Assembly: GCA_025963345.1 (NCBI GenBank)
Contig: JAOPUS010000180.1
Location: 1-6,886, forward strand
Length of the DNA stretch: 6,886 nucleotides
Source of the DNA: Blastococcus sp.
GTDB taxonomy: Bacteria > Actinomycetota > Actinomycetes > Mycobacteriales > Geodermatophilaceae
Direction: 5' to 3'
Each line of letters starts with the position of its first letter. Within the stretch, counting starts at the first letter, position 1. Below the pieces are notes generated by a model. It ran no database searches. It was given only the letters and a program-made list of their open reading frames with translations, and was not told the DNA's origin. Shown here one piece after another: positions 1 to 6,201 of this stretch. Position numbers and translations under genes: made by a program.

Positions 1-854
1 AACGGCAGGTCCGCGGCCTGGACCAGGTCGGCGACCCGGGTCGTGCGGCCGACCAGCTGCCGCACCGCCAGGACCAGCACGCCGATGACTGCCGGCCAGA
101 CGGGGGAGACCCCGACCAGCGAGGCGACGCCGAACCCGACGACGACGAGGCCCACGACGGCGACCGCGACTGCGGGCAGCGGCGGCACCGTCGTCACCGG
201 CTCCCCGGCCGGTGTCGCGAGCTCGGCACGGAACAGCCAGCGAAGGACGGCGAACTCGACGGCCACCGCCACCAGCCACGGGGCCAGCATCAGCCCGGTG
301 AAGTGCAGGAACGACAGCCCGGTCGCGGCGAAGGCGAGCAGGTTGGTCAGGTTCGACACCGGCAACAGCAGCGAGGCCGAGTTCGCGAGGTGTCCGGCCG
401 CGTAGGCGTGCGGCAGGGGCGCCACCCGCATGTGCGCGGCCGTTGCGATCACGACCGGGGTGAGCAGGACGACGGTGGCGTCCAGGCTGAGCACCGCCGT
501 CACCACGGCCGACAGGACGACGACGCGGGCCAGCAGCGCCCGCGCGGAACGGCCCGCGCGCTGCGCGGTCATGGCCGCCGCCCACGTGAACAACCCCTCG
601 CGGTCGGCCAGGTGGGACAGCAGCAGCACGACGACGAGGAAGGCCACGGTGGGCGCGATGTCGCGGACGGCGCCCTCGGCCTCCGGTGCACCGACCGCGC
701 CGACGAGCACCAGGAAGGCGGCACCGGGGAGCGCGACGGCGACCGGCGGGACCCGGGGGTGGGCGGCGGTCGCGGCGAGCAGCGTCGCGACCAGGACGAT
801 CCCGGAGACGCCGAGGGCGAGCAGGTCCGCCGAGCCGCCGGGAGGGAGCAGCAC
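1..854 (-). CDS. ArsB/SLC13-type ion permease, C-terminus cut by window edge
   Basis: This is an integral membrane permease of the ArsB/NhaD/SLC13 superfamily, which moves anions such as arsenite or dicarboxylates, or exchanges Na+/H+, across the inner membrane. I read 284 codons by reverse translation; the frame stays open to the edge. Hydrophobic segments lie near residues 11-31, 40-56, 67-81, 108-140, 160-180, 187-207 and 227-265. Two family hallmarks are visible: LDATVVLLTPVV (124-135), like the discontinuous helix after the first repeat of ArsB, and NSASLLLPVSNLTNLL (158-173). Relatives run to about 400-430 residues, so roughly the last third is missing. The start is GTG at 854-852, the first start after an in-frame TGA, which is the stop of the ATPase gene 9 bp upstream; no good Shine-Dalgarno precedes it, so coupled translation is likely. 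No arsR or arsC is visible, so arsenite is only one possible substrate. Confidence 0.85.
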   Translation of the reverse strand, partial: MLLPPGGSADLLALGVSGIVLVATLLAATAAHPRVPPVAVALPGAAFLVLVGAVGAPEAEGAVRDIAPTVAFLVVVLLLSHLADREGLFTWAAAMTAQRAGRSARALLARVVVLSAVVTAVLSLDATVVLLTPVVIATAAHMRVAPLPHAYAAGHLANSASLLLPVSNLTNLLAFAATGLSFLHFTGLMLAPWLVAVAVEFAVLRWLFRAELATPAGEPVTTVPPLPAVAVAVVGLVVVGFGVASLVGVSPVWPAVIGVLVLAVRQLVGRTTRVADLVQAADLP

Positions 855-857
855 GGC

Positions 858-874
858 GCCGACTCAGAGTCGGC
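858..874. repeat. 17-bp perfect inverted repeat at ATPase/permease gene junction
   Basis: The sequence GCCGACTC-A-GAGTCGGC is a perfect 8-bp inverted repeat around one base. It covers the last codons and TGA stop of the ATPase gene and ends 3 bp before the GTG start of the ArsB-like gene. As RNA it could form a 6-bp stem with a 5-nt loop that hides the start region of the downstream gene; as DNA it could be a small operator. It may also be chance in such GC-rich sequence. There is no following U-run, so it is not a standard terminator. Confidence 0.35.
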
Positions 875-1646
875 CGGCGTCGATGACCCGGGCGAGGAAC
901 TGACGGGTGCGGGCCTCGACCGGGTCGCCGAGCACCTGCGCGGGCGGCCCGCACTCCAGCAGGACGCCCCCGTCGAGGAAGGCCACCGTGTCGGCGACCT
1001 GTCGGGCGAACCCCATCTCGTGCGTCGCCATCACGATCGTCATGCCCTGGGTAGCCACCTCCCGAACCACGGCGAGCACCTCGCCGACCAGTTCGGGGTC
1101 CAGTGCGCTGGTGATCTCGTCGAGCAGCAACACGCGCGGGTGCACCGCCAGCGCGCGGACGATCGCCACCCGCTGTTGCTGGCCGCCGGAGAGCCGGTCG
1201 GGGAACTCGTCGGCCTTGTCGCTCAGGCCGATGCGAGCCAGCAGCGCCAGCGCCTCCTCGCGCGCCTCGCCCTTCGAGCGGCCGTGCACGACGGTGGGCG
1301 CGAGGGTCACATTGTCCAGAACGGACAGGTGCGGGAAGAGGTTGTAGGCCTGGAAGACCACGCCCATCCGCCGGCGCACCCGGTCGGCGTCGATCCGCGG
1401 GTCGGTGATGTCCTCGCCGTCGAGGAGGACCTGGCCGTCGTCCACGGTCTCCAGCAGGCTGGCACACCGCAGCAGCGTGGACTTGCCCGAGCCGGAGCCG
1501 CCGATCAGCGCCACCACCTGGTGCTCGCCGATCGCGAGATCGACCCCGCGCAGGACGACGTTGTCGCCGAAGGCCTTGACCACGCCGCGCACCTCGAGCA
1601 CGGGGGCGGGTGCTGCGCCCACTGGTGAGCTCGCCACCTCGCTCAC
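864..1646 (-). CDS. Polar amino acid ABC transporter, ATP-binding subunit
   Basis: This 260-residue cytoplasmic ATPase powers the amino acid importer encoded by the two genes before it and belongs to the GlnQ/HisP group. All ABC motifs are intact: Walker A GGSGSGKST (49-57), Q-loop Q99 in VVFQAYNLFPHLSVLDNV, signature LSGGQQQR (152-159), Walker B VLLLDE (172-177), D-loop SALD (180-183) and switch histidine H209 in ATHEMGFA. The FPHLSVLDNV and THEMGFAR strings are typical of polar amino acid transporters. Length fits the family (about 240-260). I place the start at GTG 1646-1644 because it overlaps the permease stop as GTGA, has GGAG six bases upstream, and leaves about 16 residues before the conserved LEVRGVVKAFG. 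The frame stays open far upstream, but that stretch is antisense-like sequence over the permease gene. The overlap implies translational coupling and equal subunit output. Confidence 0.96.
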   Translation of the reverse strand: MSEVASSPVGAAPAPVLEVRGVVKAFGDNVVLRGVDLAIGEHQVVALIGGSGSGKSTLLRCASLLETVDDGQVLLDGEDITDPRIDADRVRRRMGVVFQAYNLFPHLSVLDNVTLAPTVVHGRSKGEAREEALALLARIGLSDKADEFPDRLSGGQQQRVAIVRALAVHPRVLLLDEITSALDPELVGEVLAVVREVATQGMTIVMATHEMGFARQVADTVAFLDGGVLLECGPPAQVLGDPVEARTRQFLARVIDAGRL

Positions 1647-2506
1647 AGGAGGCTCCCCGACTGCTGGCGGCGGCGGGCGCGGGCGGTCACGGCGTCGGCC
1701 AGTCGCGCCGACGGGATCGCGAGCAGCACGAACAGCAGCCCGGCGACGACGTAGGGCGTGAAGTTGAAGCTCTGCCCGACCAGGATCTGCGCCGACCGGA
1801 CCGCGTCGACCGCGCCGAGCACCGAGATCAGACCGACGTCCTTCTGCAGGGCGACGAAGTCGTTGAGCAGGGCGGGGGTGACCGTCCGCAGCGCCTGCGG
1901 CAGGACGACGATCCGCATCGTCTGCCGGTGGTTCAGCCCGAGCGAGCGGGCGGCGGCGCGCTGGCTGGGGTGCACGGACTCGATGCCGGCGCGGAAGACC
2001 TCGGCGACGTAGGCGCCGTAGACCAGGACGATGGCCGCCGTCCCCAGGACGAAGGGGGAGGTGGGCATGCCCTGCAGACCGAGCGCGGGAAAACCGAACC
2101 CGACCAGGTACAGCACGATGATCAGCGGGATGCCGCGGAACAGGTCGACATAGGCGGTCGCGACGATGCGCAGCGGGGCGAACGCCGGGCCGCGGAGGCT
2201 GCGCGTCAGGGCCGCGAGCAGGCCGACGACCATGACGAGGAAGCCGCCGACAAGGAGCACCTGGAGGTTGAGCCACAGCCCCGCGCCGATCTCGGGCATT
2301 GACTCCCACGCGACGGTGGGGGAGAAGAACGTCGTCCGCACCCGTGGCCAGCCGGGTGCGCTGGTGACCACCAGGTAGGCGACCACCCCGAAGAGCAGGG
2401 TGGACAGCAGGGCCACCAGCGTCGAGCGCCGGGCCCGGCGTTGCCGCCAGGCCCGGCGGGAGAGTTCGAGTTCGCTGGGTGCCCCCAGAGCGACGCCGGG
2501 GGTCAC
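1643..2506 (-). CDS. Polar amino acid ABC transporter, permease subunit
   Basis: This is the inner-membrane channel subunit of an amino acid importer, HisM/GlnP type (BPD_transp_1 fold), 287 residues. The N-terminus is basic (RRAWRQRRARR, 17-27) and precedes membrane segments near 29-49, 80-100, 117-137, 152-170 and 251-268. The cytoplasmic EAA loop that docks on the ATPase is clear at 165-191 (AYVAEVFRAGIESVHP, then SLGL), followed by VLPQALRTVTPALLNDFVALQKDVGLISVLG. Only one permease gene is present, so the channel is expected to be a homodimer. The start is GTG 2506-2504, 5 bp after the stop of the binding-protein gene, with no clear Shine-Dalgarno; no ATG or GTG alternative precedes residue 30 in a sensible place, so reinitiation after the upstream gene is the simplest reading. 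Its TGA overlaps the ATPase start by 4 bp. Confidence 0.95.
   Translation of the reverse strand: MTPGVALGAPSELELSRRAWRQRRARRSTLVALLSTLLFGVVAYLVVTSAPGWPRVRTTFFSPTVAWESMPEIGAGLWLNLQVLLVGGFLVMVVGLLAALTRSLRGPAFAPLRIVATAYVDLFRGIPLIIVLYLVGFGFPALGLQGMPTSPFVLGTAAIVLVYGAYVAEVFRAGIESVHPSQRAAARSLGLNHRQTMRIVVLPQALRTVTPALLNDFVALQKDVGLISVLGAVDAVRSAQILVGQSFNFTPYVVAGLLFVLLAIPSARLADAVTARARRRQQSGSLL
1653..1656 (-). promoter_or_regulatory. Shine-Dalgarno of the ABC ATPase gene
   Basis: GGAG on the minus strand lies inside the end of the permease gene, six bases before GTG 1646. It supports the GTGA-overlap start for the ATPase rather than the much longer open frame upstream. Confidence 0.6.
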
Positions 2507-2511
2507 CGGAG

Positions 2512-3378
2512 TCAGGAGAGGACGGGGGCGTCAGCGACCTCGGAGAGCCACTGCTGCTCGAGATCGGCGAGCGTGCCGTCCTCGCGGAGGGCGTCCACCG
2601 CCTGGCTCACGCAGTCGGTGAGGGGGCTGCCCTTCTCCAGGAGGAGGCCGAACTGGTCGCCCCCGTCGCCGGAGTTCTTCAGCTGGCCGACGATCACGCC
2701 GTTGTCGAGCTCAGCGGCGGTGATGAAGAAGGCGGTCGGCAGGTCGACCACGATCGCGTCGACCTGGCCGTTCTGGAGGGCCAGCTTGGCGTCGTCGTTG
2801 CTGTTGAAGACGACCGGGCCGGCGTCGGGGTCGATGACGTCGGTCAGGACCTGCAGGCTCGTGGTCGACACCTGGGCGCCGACCCGCAGGCCCTTGAGGT
2901 CGGCGACGCTCGTGACGCCGTCGGCCGCGGAACCGGCGGTGGTGATGACCGCCTGGCTCACGGAGTAGTACGGCGAGGAGAAGTCGACGGCTTGCTTGCG
3001 CTCGTCGGTGATGGAGAACTGGTTGATGTCGAAGTCGAACGGCCGCGCGCCGGGCTGGATGGCGGCGTTGAACGGCACCTGCGCCCAGGTCACCTGGTCC
3101 TTGGAGTACCCGAGCTGGTCGGCGACGGCGTAGGCGACGGCAGCCTCGAAGCCATTGCCGTTCTCCGGGTCGTCACCGGAGAACCACGGCTCGTAGGCGG
3201 GCTCGTCGGTCGCGATGGTCAGCGTTCCCGACTCCAGGGTCTCGAGGCTGTCGGCCGTGCAGTCCCCGCCACCCGACGAGCTGCTCGCCGCGTCGTTCGA
3301 CTGGTCCTGAGGGGCGCAGGCGCTGGCGGCCAGTGTGGTGGCGGCGAGCACGGCGAGAGCGAGCGGGCGACGGCGCAT
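2512..3378 (-). CDS. Amino acid ABC transporter substrate-binding lipoprotein (family 3)
   Basis: This 288-residue protein captures a polar amino acid outside the membrane and delivers it to the permease encoded next. Residues 1-20 form a signal peptide (MRRRP, then a hydrophobic core) ending in ASA-C21, an acceptable lipobox, so it is probably a lipid-anchored protein; a Ser/Gly linker (32-39) follows. The family 3 fold (SBP_bac_3) is shown by TLTIATDEPAYEPWF (52-66), NGFEAAVAYAVADQLGY (75-91), INQFSITDERKQAVDFSSPYY (118-138; R127 is the usual carboxylate-binding arginine) and GQVDAIVVDLPTAFF (204-218; D212 in the usual amino-group-binding region). C40 and C256 could pair as a disulfide. The start ATG 3378-3376 has GAGGAA eight bases upstream. 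The open frame continues far upstream only because antisense GC-rich sequence lacks stops. The ligand cannot be fixed from sequence alone. Confidence 0.96.
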   Translation of the reverse strand: MRRRPLALAVLAATTLAASACAPQDQSNDAASSSSGGGDCTADSLETLESGTLTIATDEPAYEPWFSGDDPENGNGFEAAVAYAVADQLGYSKDQVTWAQVPFNAAIQPGARPFDFDINQFSITDERKQAVDFSSPYYSVSQAVITTAGSAADGVTSVADLKGLRVGAQVSTTSLQVLTDVIDPDAGPVVFNSNDDAKLALQNGQVDAIVVDLPTAFFITAAELDNGVIVGQLKNSGDGGDQFGLLLEKGSPLTDCVSQAVDALREDGTLADLEQQWLSEVADAPVLS

Positions 3379-3437
3379 CAGGTGAGTTCCTCGGGTCGGT
3401 GCTTGAACATCGAACGACCAGATCCTAGGGCGGCCGC
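3379..3437 (-). promoter_or_regulatory. 59-bp gap with RBS and possible promoter for the ABC operon
   Basis: On the minus strand this gap holds GAGGAA (3392-3387), a good Shine-Dalgarno eight bases before the binding-protein ATG. A -10-like hexamer TAGGAT (3427-3422, TANNNT pattern) would start transcription near 3415 and give a leader of about 37 nt. No -35 resembling TTGAC sits 16-19 bp upstream, so the promoter call is weak and the gene may instead be read from the TauE/SafE gene upstream. The NotI-type palindrome GCGGCCGC (3431-3438) is present but there is no U-run, so I do not call a terminator. Confidence 0.35.
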
Positions 3438-4193
3438 TCAGGCGCGGAGGAACAGGTAGACCGAGACGGCGAGGCCGAACGCGACGATGAAGACGCGCAG
3501 GGGAGTGGCCGGGATCCGGGTGGCGATGTGAGCGCCGAGGAAGCCGCCGACCAGGCTGGCCGGGGCGGCCACGGCGACGACGGGCCAGTAGATCGGGCCG
3601 AACAACCCGAAGACGACGAGCGTCACGGTGGCGGTGACCGCCGAGAGCGCGGACTTCAAGGCGTTGGCGAGCTTCAGCCGGTGCAGCCCGATGCCGAGGA
3701 CGCCGACCAGGATCACGCCCAGCGCGCCACCGAAGTAGCCGCCGTAGACCGTTGCGAGGAAGAGGGCGACGTACAGCCAGACCGGGTCGCGCCGGGGCCC
3801 CTCGTGCTCCTCCTTGCGGATCCACCGGGACAGCAGCGGCTGCACCGCGAGCAGCAGGCTCGCCAGCAGGACCAGGACCGGGACGACGACGTCGAACGCC
3901 TTGGACGGCGTCGTCAGCAGCAGCACGCTGCCCGCCGCCCCACCCAGGACGGCGACGACGCCGAAGCGGATCAACCGGCCCCGCTGGCCGGCGTACTCGG
4001 CGCGGAACCCGGCGACGCCGCCGAGGTACCCCGGCCACTGGGCCACCGAGTTGGTGACGTTCGCGGCGACCGTGGGGAGACCGAGCGCGACCAGGGTGGG
4101 GAAGAGGATCAGCGAGCCGCCGCCGGCGATCGAGTTGATGGCGCCGGCCACGAGGGCCACCCCTGCGGCGATGAGCAGGTCGACGGCGGACAC
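3438..4193 (-). CDS. TauE/SafE-family sulfite/anion exporter-like permease
   Basis: This is a 251-residue integral membrane protein of the TauE/SafE family (PF01925 type), a group tied to export or import of sulfite, sulfonates, sulfoacetate and other small anions. Two inverted halves are visible: the first has AGAINSIAGGGSLILFPTLVALGLP (16-40), the family's most typical string, plus NVTNSVAQWPGYLGG (45-59); the second has ATVYGGYFGGALGVILVGVLG (147-167) and LKLANALKSALSAVTAT (173-189). About eight hydrophobic segments are seen, with a charged cytoplasmic-type loop RKEEHEGPRRDP (126-137) between the halves. Length is normal. I chose GTG 4193-4191 because it starts just before the first membrane helix; upstream sequence in frame reads over the divergent gene. 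There is no clear Shine-Dalgarno. It lies 59 bp before the amino acid transporter genes on the same strand. The substrate is unknown. Confidence 0.92.
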   Translation of the reverse strand: MSAVDLLIAAGVALVAGAINSIAGGGSLILFPTLVALGLPTVAANVTNSVAQWPGYLGGVAGFRAEYAGQRGRLIRFGVVAVLGGAAGSVLLLTTPSKAFDVVVPVLVLLASLLLAVQPLLSRWIRKEEHEGPRRDPVWLYVALFLATVYGGYFGGALGVILVGVLGIGLHRLKLANALKSALSAVTATVTLVVFGLFGPIYWPVVAVAAPASLVGGFLGAHIATRIPATPLRVFIVAFGLAVSVYLFLRA

Positions 4194-4217
4194 GACCGGC
4201 GAGCCTACGGTGGGCGG
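4194..4217. promoter_or_regulatory. Divergent 24-bp gap; candidate symmetric bidirectional promoter
   Basis: The start codons of the TauE/SafE gene (minus) and the DoxX-like gene (plus) are only 24 bp apart. Centred in the gap is AGCCTACGGT (4202-4211). Read forward, TACGGT (4206-4211) is a TANNNT -10-like hexamer ending six bases before ATG 4218; read on the minus strand, TAGGCT (4207-4202) is another, ending eight bases before GTG 4193. The two share the central TA. In both directions the spacing would put the transcription start at or next to the start codon, as for actinobacterial leaderless mRNAs, which agrees with the lack of good Shine-Dalgarno sequences. No strong -35 is seen on either side, and any -35 would lie inside the coding sequences. 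This is an inference from spacing and sequence. Confidence 0.45.
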
Positions 4218-4577
4218 ATGCGGAAGCCGGGCGGGGCGATGGTGCTGGGAGCACTGTTGGGCGGATCGGGCGTGCTGCACCTGGTACGGCCGCGGACCTA
4301 CGAGTGGCTGGTGCCGCCGGAGCTCGGATCGGCGCGCTCGTGGGTGACCTCGACCGGAGTGGCCGAGCTGGGCACTGCCGCGCTGCTCGCGGCCCCGGCG
4401 ACGCGGCGGGCCGGGGGATGGGCTGCCGCCGGGCTGCTGCTGGCGTTCGTGCCGGCGCACCTGCACACGTTCCGGGTGATCCCGAGGAAGCCGGTGCCGA
4501 TGGCGGTCGCGCTGGTCCGGCTGCCGCTGCAGGTGCCGCTGGTGCTCGGCGCCCTGCGGGTGGCCCGGTCCCGCTGA
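4218..4577 (+). CDS. Small DoxX-like integral membrane protein
   Basis: This 119-residue protein resembles the short DoxX-like membrane proteins, whose biochemical role is mostly unknown (relatives include subunits of quinol oxidases and redox-linked membrane proteins). It has about four hydrophobic segments (8-24, 44-60, 66-82, 95-113). Family-like strings are GVLHLVRPRTYEWLVPPELG (18-37), STGVAELGTAALL (45-57), TRR (62-64), FVPAHLHTF (77-85) and VRLPLQVPLVLGALRVARS at the end. The histidines H21, H81 and H83 sit at membrane boundaries. The start ATG 4218 is used because it leads straight into the first helix; ATG 4239 (residue 8) is an alternative. No proper Shine-Dalgarno is present (purine-rich GGTGGG is only three bases away), so leaderless translation is possible. 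It diverges from the TauE/SafE gene and is followed by the exporter gene on the same strand. Confidence 0.82.
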   Translation: MRKPGGAMVLGALLGGSGVLHLVRPRTYEWLVPPELGSARSWVTSTGVAELGTAALLAAPATRRAGGWAAAGLLLAFVPAHLHTFRVIPRKPVPMAVALVRLPLQVPLVLGALRVARSR

Positions 4578-4580
4578 GAT

Positions 4581-4612
4581 CGACAAGCCGGTACGCCGAC
4601 AAGTCGACAAGT
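4581..4612. repeat. 8-bp-phased CGACAAG direct repeats before the exporter
   Basis: CGACAAG occurs at 4581-4587, 4597-4603 and 4605-4611, that is in three of four successive 8-bp units; the second unit (CGGTACGC) is diverged. The last two units make a tandem GACAAGTC pair, and the centre contains the palindrome GTCGAC. It lies just after the DoxX-like stop and before the exporter. It could be a protein-binding array, a decayed tandem repeat, or slippage. No known iteron family is recognised. Confidence 0.5.
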
Positions 4613-4642
4613 CGAGGATGACCGAGGTCTCCTCCGGTAACT

Positions 4643-4658
4643 GGTTGCATCGTGCACC
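4643..4658. promoter_or_regulatory. Candidate repressor operator upstream of the MFS exporter
   Basis: GGTTGCA-TCG-TGCACC is an inverted repeat with one unmatched base, whose core TTGCA...TGCA resembles operators of MarR-, PadR- or HxlR-type repressors that often control drug exporters. An outer pair, CCGGT (4634-4638) and ACCGG (4656-4660), flanks it. It lies 20 bp before the preferred GTG start at 4678. No regulator gene is in the window, so the assignment rests on sequence shape and the type of neighbour only. Confidence 0.4.
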
Positions 4659-4677
4659 GGAAGGGCATGGCGGATCC

Positions 4678-6201
4678 GTGCGCAAATGGCTCCCACTGGT
4701 CGCGATCTGCACCGGCACCTTCATGCTCCTGGTCGACGTCACGATCGTGAACGTCGCGCTGCCCGACGTCGCCACCGATCTGGGGACGACGTTCGGCCAG
4801 CTCCAATGGGTGGTCGACATCTACGCGCTCGCGCTGGCCGCCCTGGTGCTGGGCGCCGGCTCGCTGGCCGACCTCTACGGGCGCCGGAAGCTCTACCTGA
4901 TCGGACTCGTGCTGTTCGCGCTCGCGTCCCTGGCGTCGGGGCTGGCGCCGAACGCCGGGGCGCTGATCGCCGCCCGCGGCCTGCAGGGCATCGGCGGGGC
5001 GATCATGTTCGCCACCACGATCGCGCTGATCAACACCAGTTACGACGGCCGCGACCGCGGCACGGCCTTCGGTGTCTGGGGTGCCGTCGTCGGGGCGTCG
5101 GCGGCGCTGGGCCCGATCCTCGGCGGCGCGCTGACCGAGCTGTCGTGGCGGTGGATCTTCTTCGTCAACCTGCCGGTCTGCGTGCTGGCGGTGGTGCTGA
5201 CCATGACCGCGGTCGAGGAGGCCCGGCAGGCGCACGCGCCGCGGCCTGACGTGCCCGGCATTGCGCTGTTCACCCTCGGCGCGGGCTCGGTGGTCTTCGG
5301 TCTGGTCAGGGCCGCGGCCGACGGCTGGGGTCAGCCGGAGGCCGGGGGGCCGATCGCCGGTGGCCTGGCGCTCCTCGGCATCTGGGTCGCCGTCGAGCTG
5401 CGGCGCCGGGCCCCGATGCTCGACGTCCGCCTGTTCCGGTCCCGCTCGTTCACCGGGATCATGCTGGGGGCGCTGCTGCTCAACGGGGCGGCGTTCGCGG
5501 AGCTGATCTACACCTCGCTGTGGCTGCAGTCGATCGGCGGGCTGTCGCCGCTGCAGACCGGCTGCGTGTTCATCCCGCTGTCTGCACTGAGCTTCGGCGT
5601 GGCCGGCGCCGGCGGGCGTTACCTGCAGACGCTGCCGCCGCGGTTCGTCCTCGGTGGCGGGCTGCTGCTGATCGGTGCCGGCGGCCTGCTCATGGCCATG
5701 GTCGATGCGACCTCCACGTGGCGGGTGCTCGTCGCCGGGCTGGCGGTGCTGGGGGCGGGTGTCGGCATGGCCAACCCGACGCTGGCGTCGGCGGCATTGG
5801 CCGCCGTCCCCCGGGAGCGCAGCGGCATGGCGTCGGGTGCGGTCAATACGGCGCGGCAGCTCGGATTCGCCGTCGGGGTGGCGGTGCTCGGCACCGTGTT
5901 CACCACCGGCGCGGCCTCGGCGCTGCGGGGCGCCGGTGCCCCCGACCCCTCCGGGCTGGCCACGGCGCTGTCGGCCGGTCAGGCGCCGAAGATCCTGGCC
6001 GCGGCCGACCCCGGCGCACGCGAACAGCTGGCCGACGTCCTGGCCTCGGGGTATGCCGACGGCCTGCGGGACGTGTTCCTCGCTTGCGGCGTCGCCGGCA
6101 TCGTCGGCGGGCTCCTCGTGCTGTGGCTGGTGCGGGCCGCCCCACCCGGCACGAGCGCCGAGCGCGCCGAGTCGGCCGAGCCCGAGCCGGCCGCTCACTG
6201 A
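4678..6201 (+). CDS. DHA2-type (EmrB/QacA-like) MFS multidrug exporter
   Basis: This 507-residue protein is a proton-driven exporter with 14 predicted membrane helices, of the DHA2 group. Visible motifs are the helix 1 signature LLVDVTIVNVALPDV (17-31), LQWVVDIYALALAALVLGAGSLADLYGRRK (42-71, motif A, D64 and R69-R70), RGLQGIGGA (100-108, motif B), motif C ALGPILGGAL (143-152) and WRWIFFVNLPVCVLAVV (157-173). The second half has RERSGMASGAVNTARQLGFAVGVAVLGTVF (379-408). The C-tail is hydrophilic and acidic (AERAESAEPEPAAH). I prefer GTG 4678, giving MRKWLPLVAICTGTFMLL, because family members start this way; an ATG at 4618 in frame would add 20 hydrophilic residues that look non-coding and run through the inverted repeat. 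Neither start has an ideal Shine-Dalgarno (GGAAGGG is twelve bases before the GTG, GGCGGA three). Substrates are unknown. It is complete, without frameshift. Confidence 0.95.
   Translation: MRKWLPLVAICTGTFMLLVDVTIVNVALPDVATDLGTTFGQLQWVVDIYALALAALVLGAGSLADLYGRRKLYLIGLVLFALASLASGLAPNAGALIAARGLQGIGGAIMFATTIALINTSYDGRDRGTAFGVWGAVVGASAALGPILGGALTELSWRWIFFVNLPVCVLAVVLTMTAVEEARQAHAPRPDVPGIALFTLGAGSVVFGLVRAAADGWGQPEAGGPIAGGLALLGIWVAVELRRRAPMLDVRLFRSRSFTGIMLGALLLNGAAFAELIYTSLWLQSIGGLSPLQTGCVFIPLSALSFGVAGAGGRYLQTLPPRFVLGGGLLLIGAGGLLMAMVDATSTWRVLVAGLAVLGAGVGMANPTLASAALAAVPRERSGMASGAVNTARQLGFAVGVAVLGTVFTTGAASALRGAGAPDPSGLATALSAGQAPKILAAADPGAREQLADVLASGYADGLRDVFLACGVAGIVGGLLVLWLVRAAPPGTSAERAESAEPEPAAH

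Noticed and set aside
1..854. A dedicated arsenic resistance locus.
   Set aside because: The permease has ArsB-like motifs, but no ArsR, ArsC or arsenite methyltransferase is visible and its neighbours are amino acid transport genes.
303..1628. A 441-codon plus-strand open frame over the ABC ATPase and ArsB-like genes.
   Set aside because: The translation is low-complexity His/Arg/Gly/Asp-rich sequence typical of antisense GC-rich frames, while the opposite strand encodes intact ABC motifs and ArsB hallmarks.
3421..3445. A possible terminator between the TauE/SafE and binding-protein genes around GCGGCCGC.
   Set aside because: The palindrome has no loop and no downstream U-run, so it does not match an intrinsic terminator.
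2479..3459. A 326-codon plus-strand open frame over the binding-protein gene.
   Set aside because: It is a shadow of the well-supported minus-strand lipoprotein gene and shows no domain-like sequence.
3528..4217. An upstream in-frame extension of the DoxX-like gene starting at 3528.
   Set aside because: The extension is antisense to the TauE/SafE gene and reads as charged low-complexity sequence; membrane-protein character begins only at 4218.
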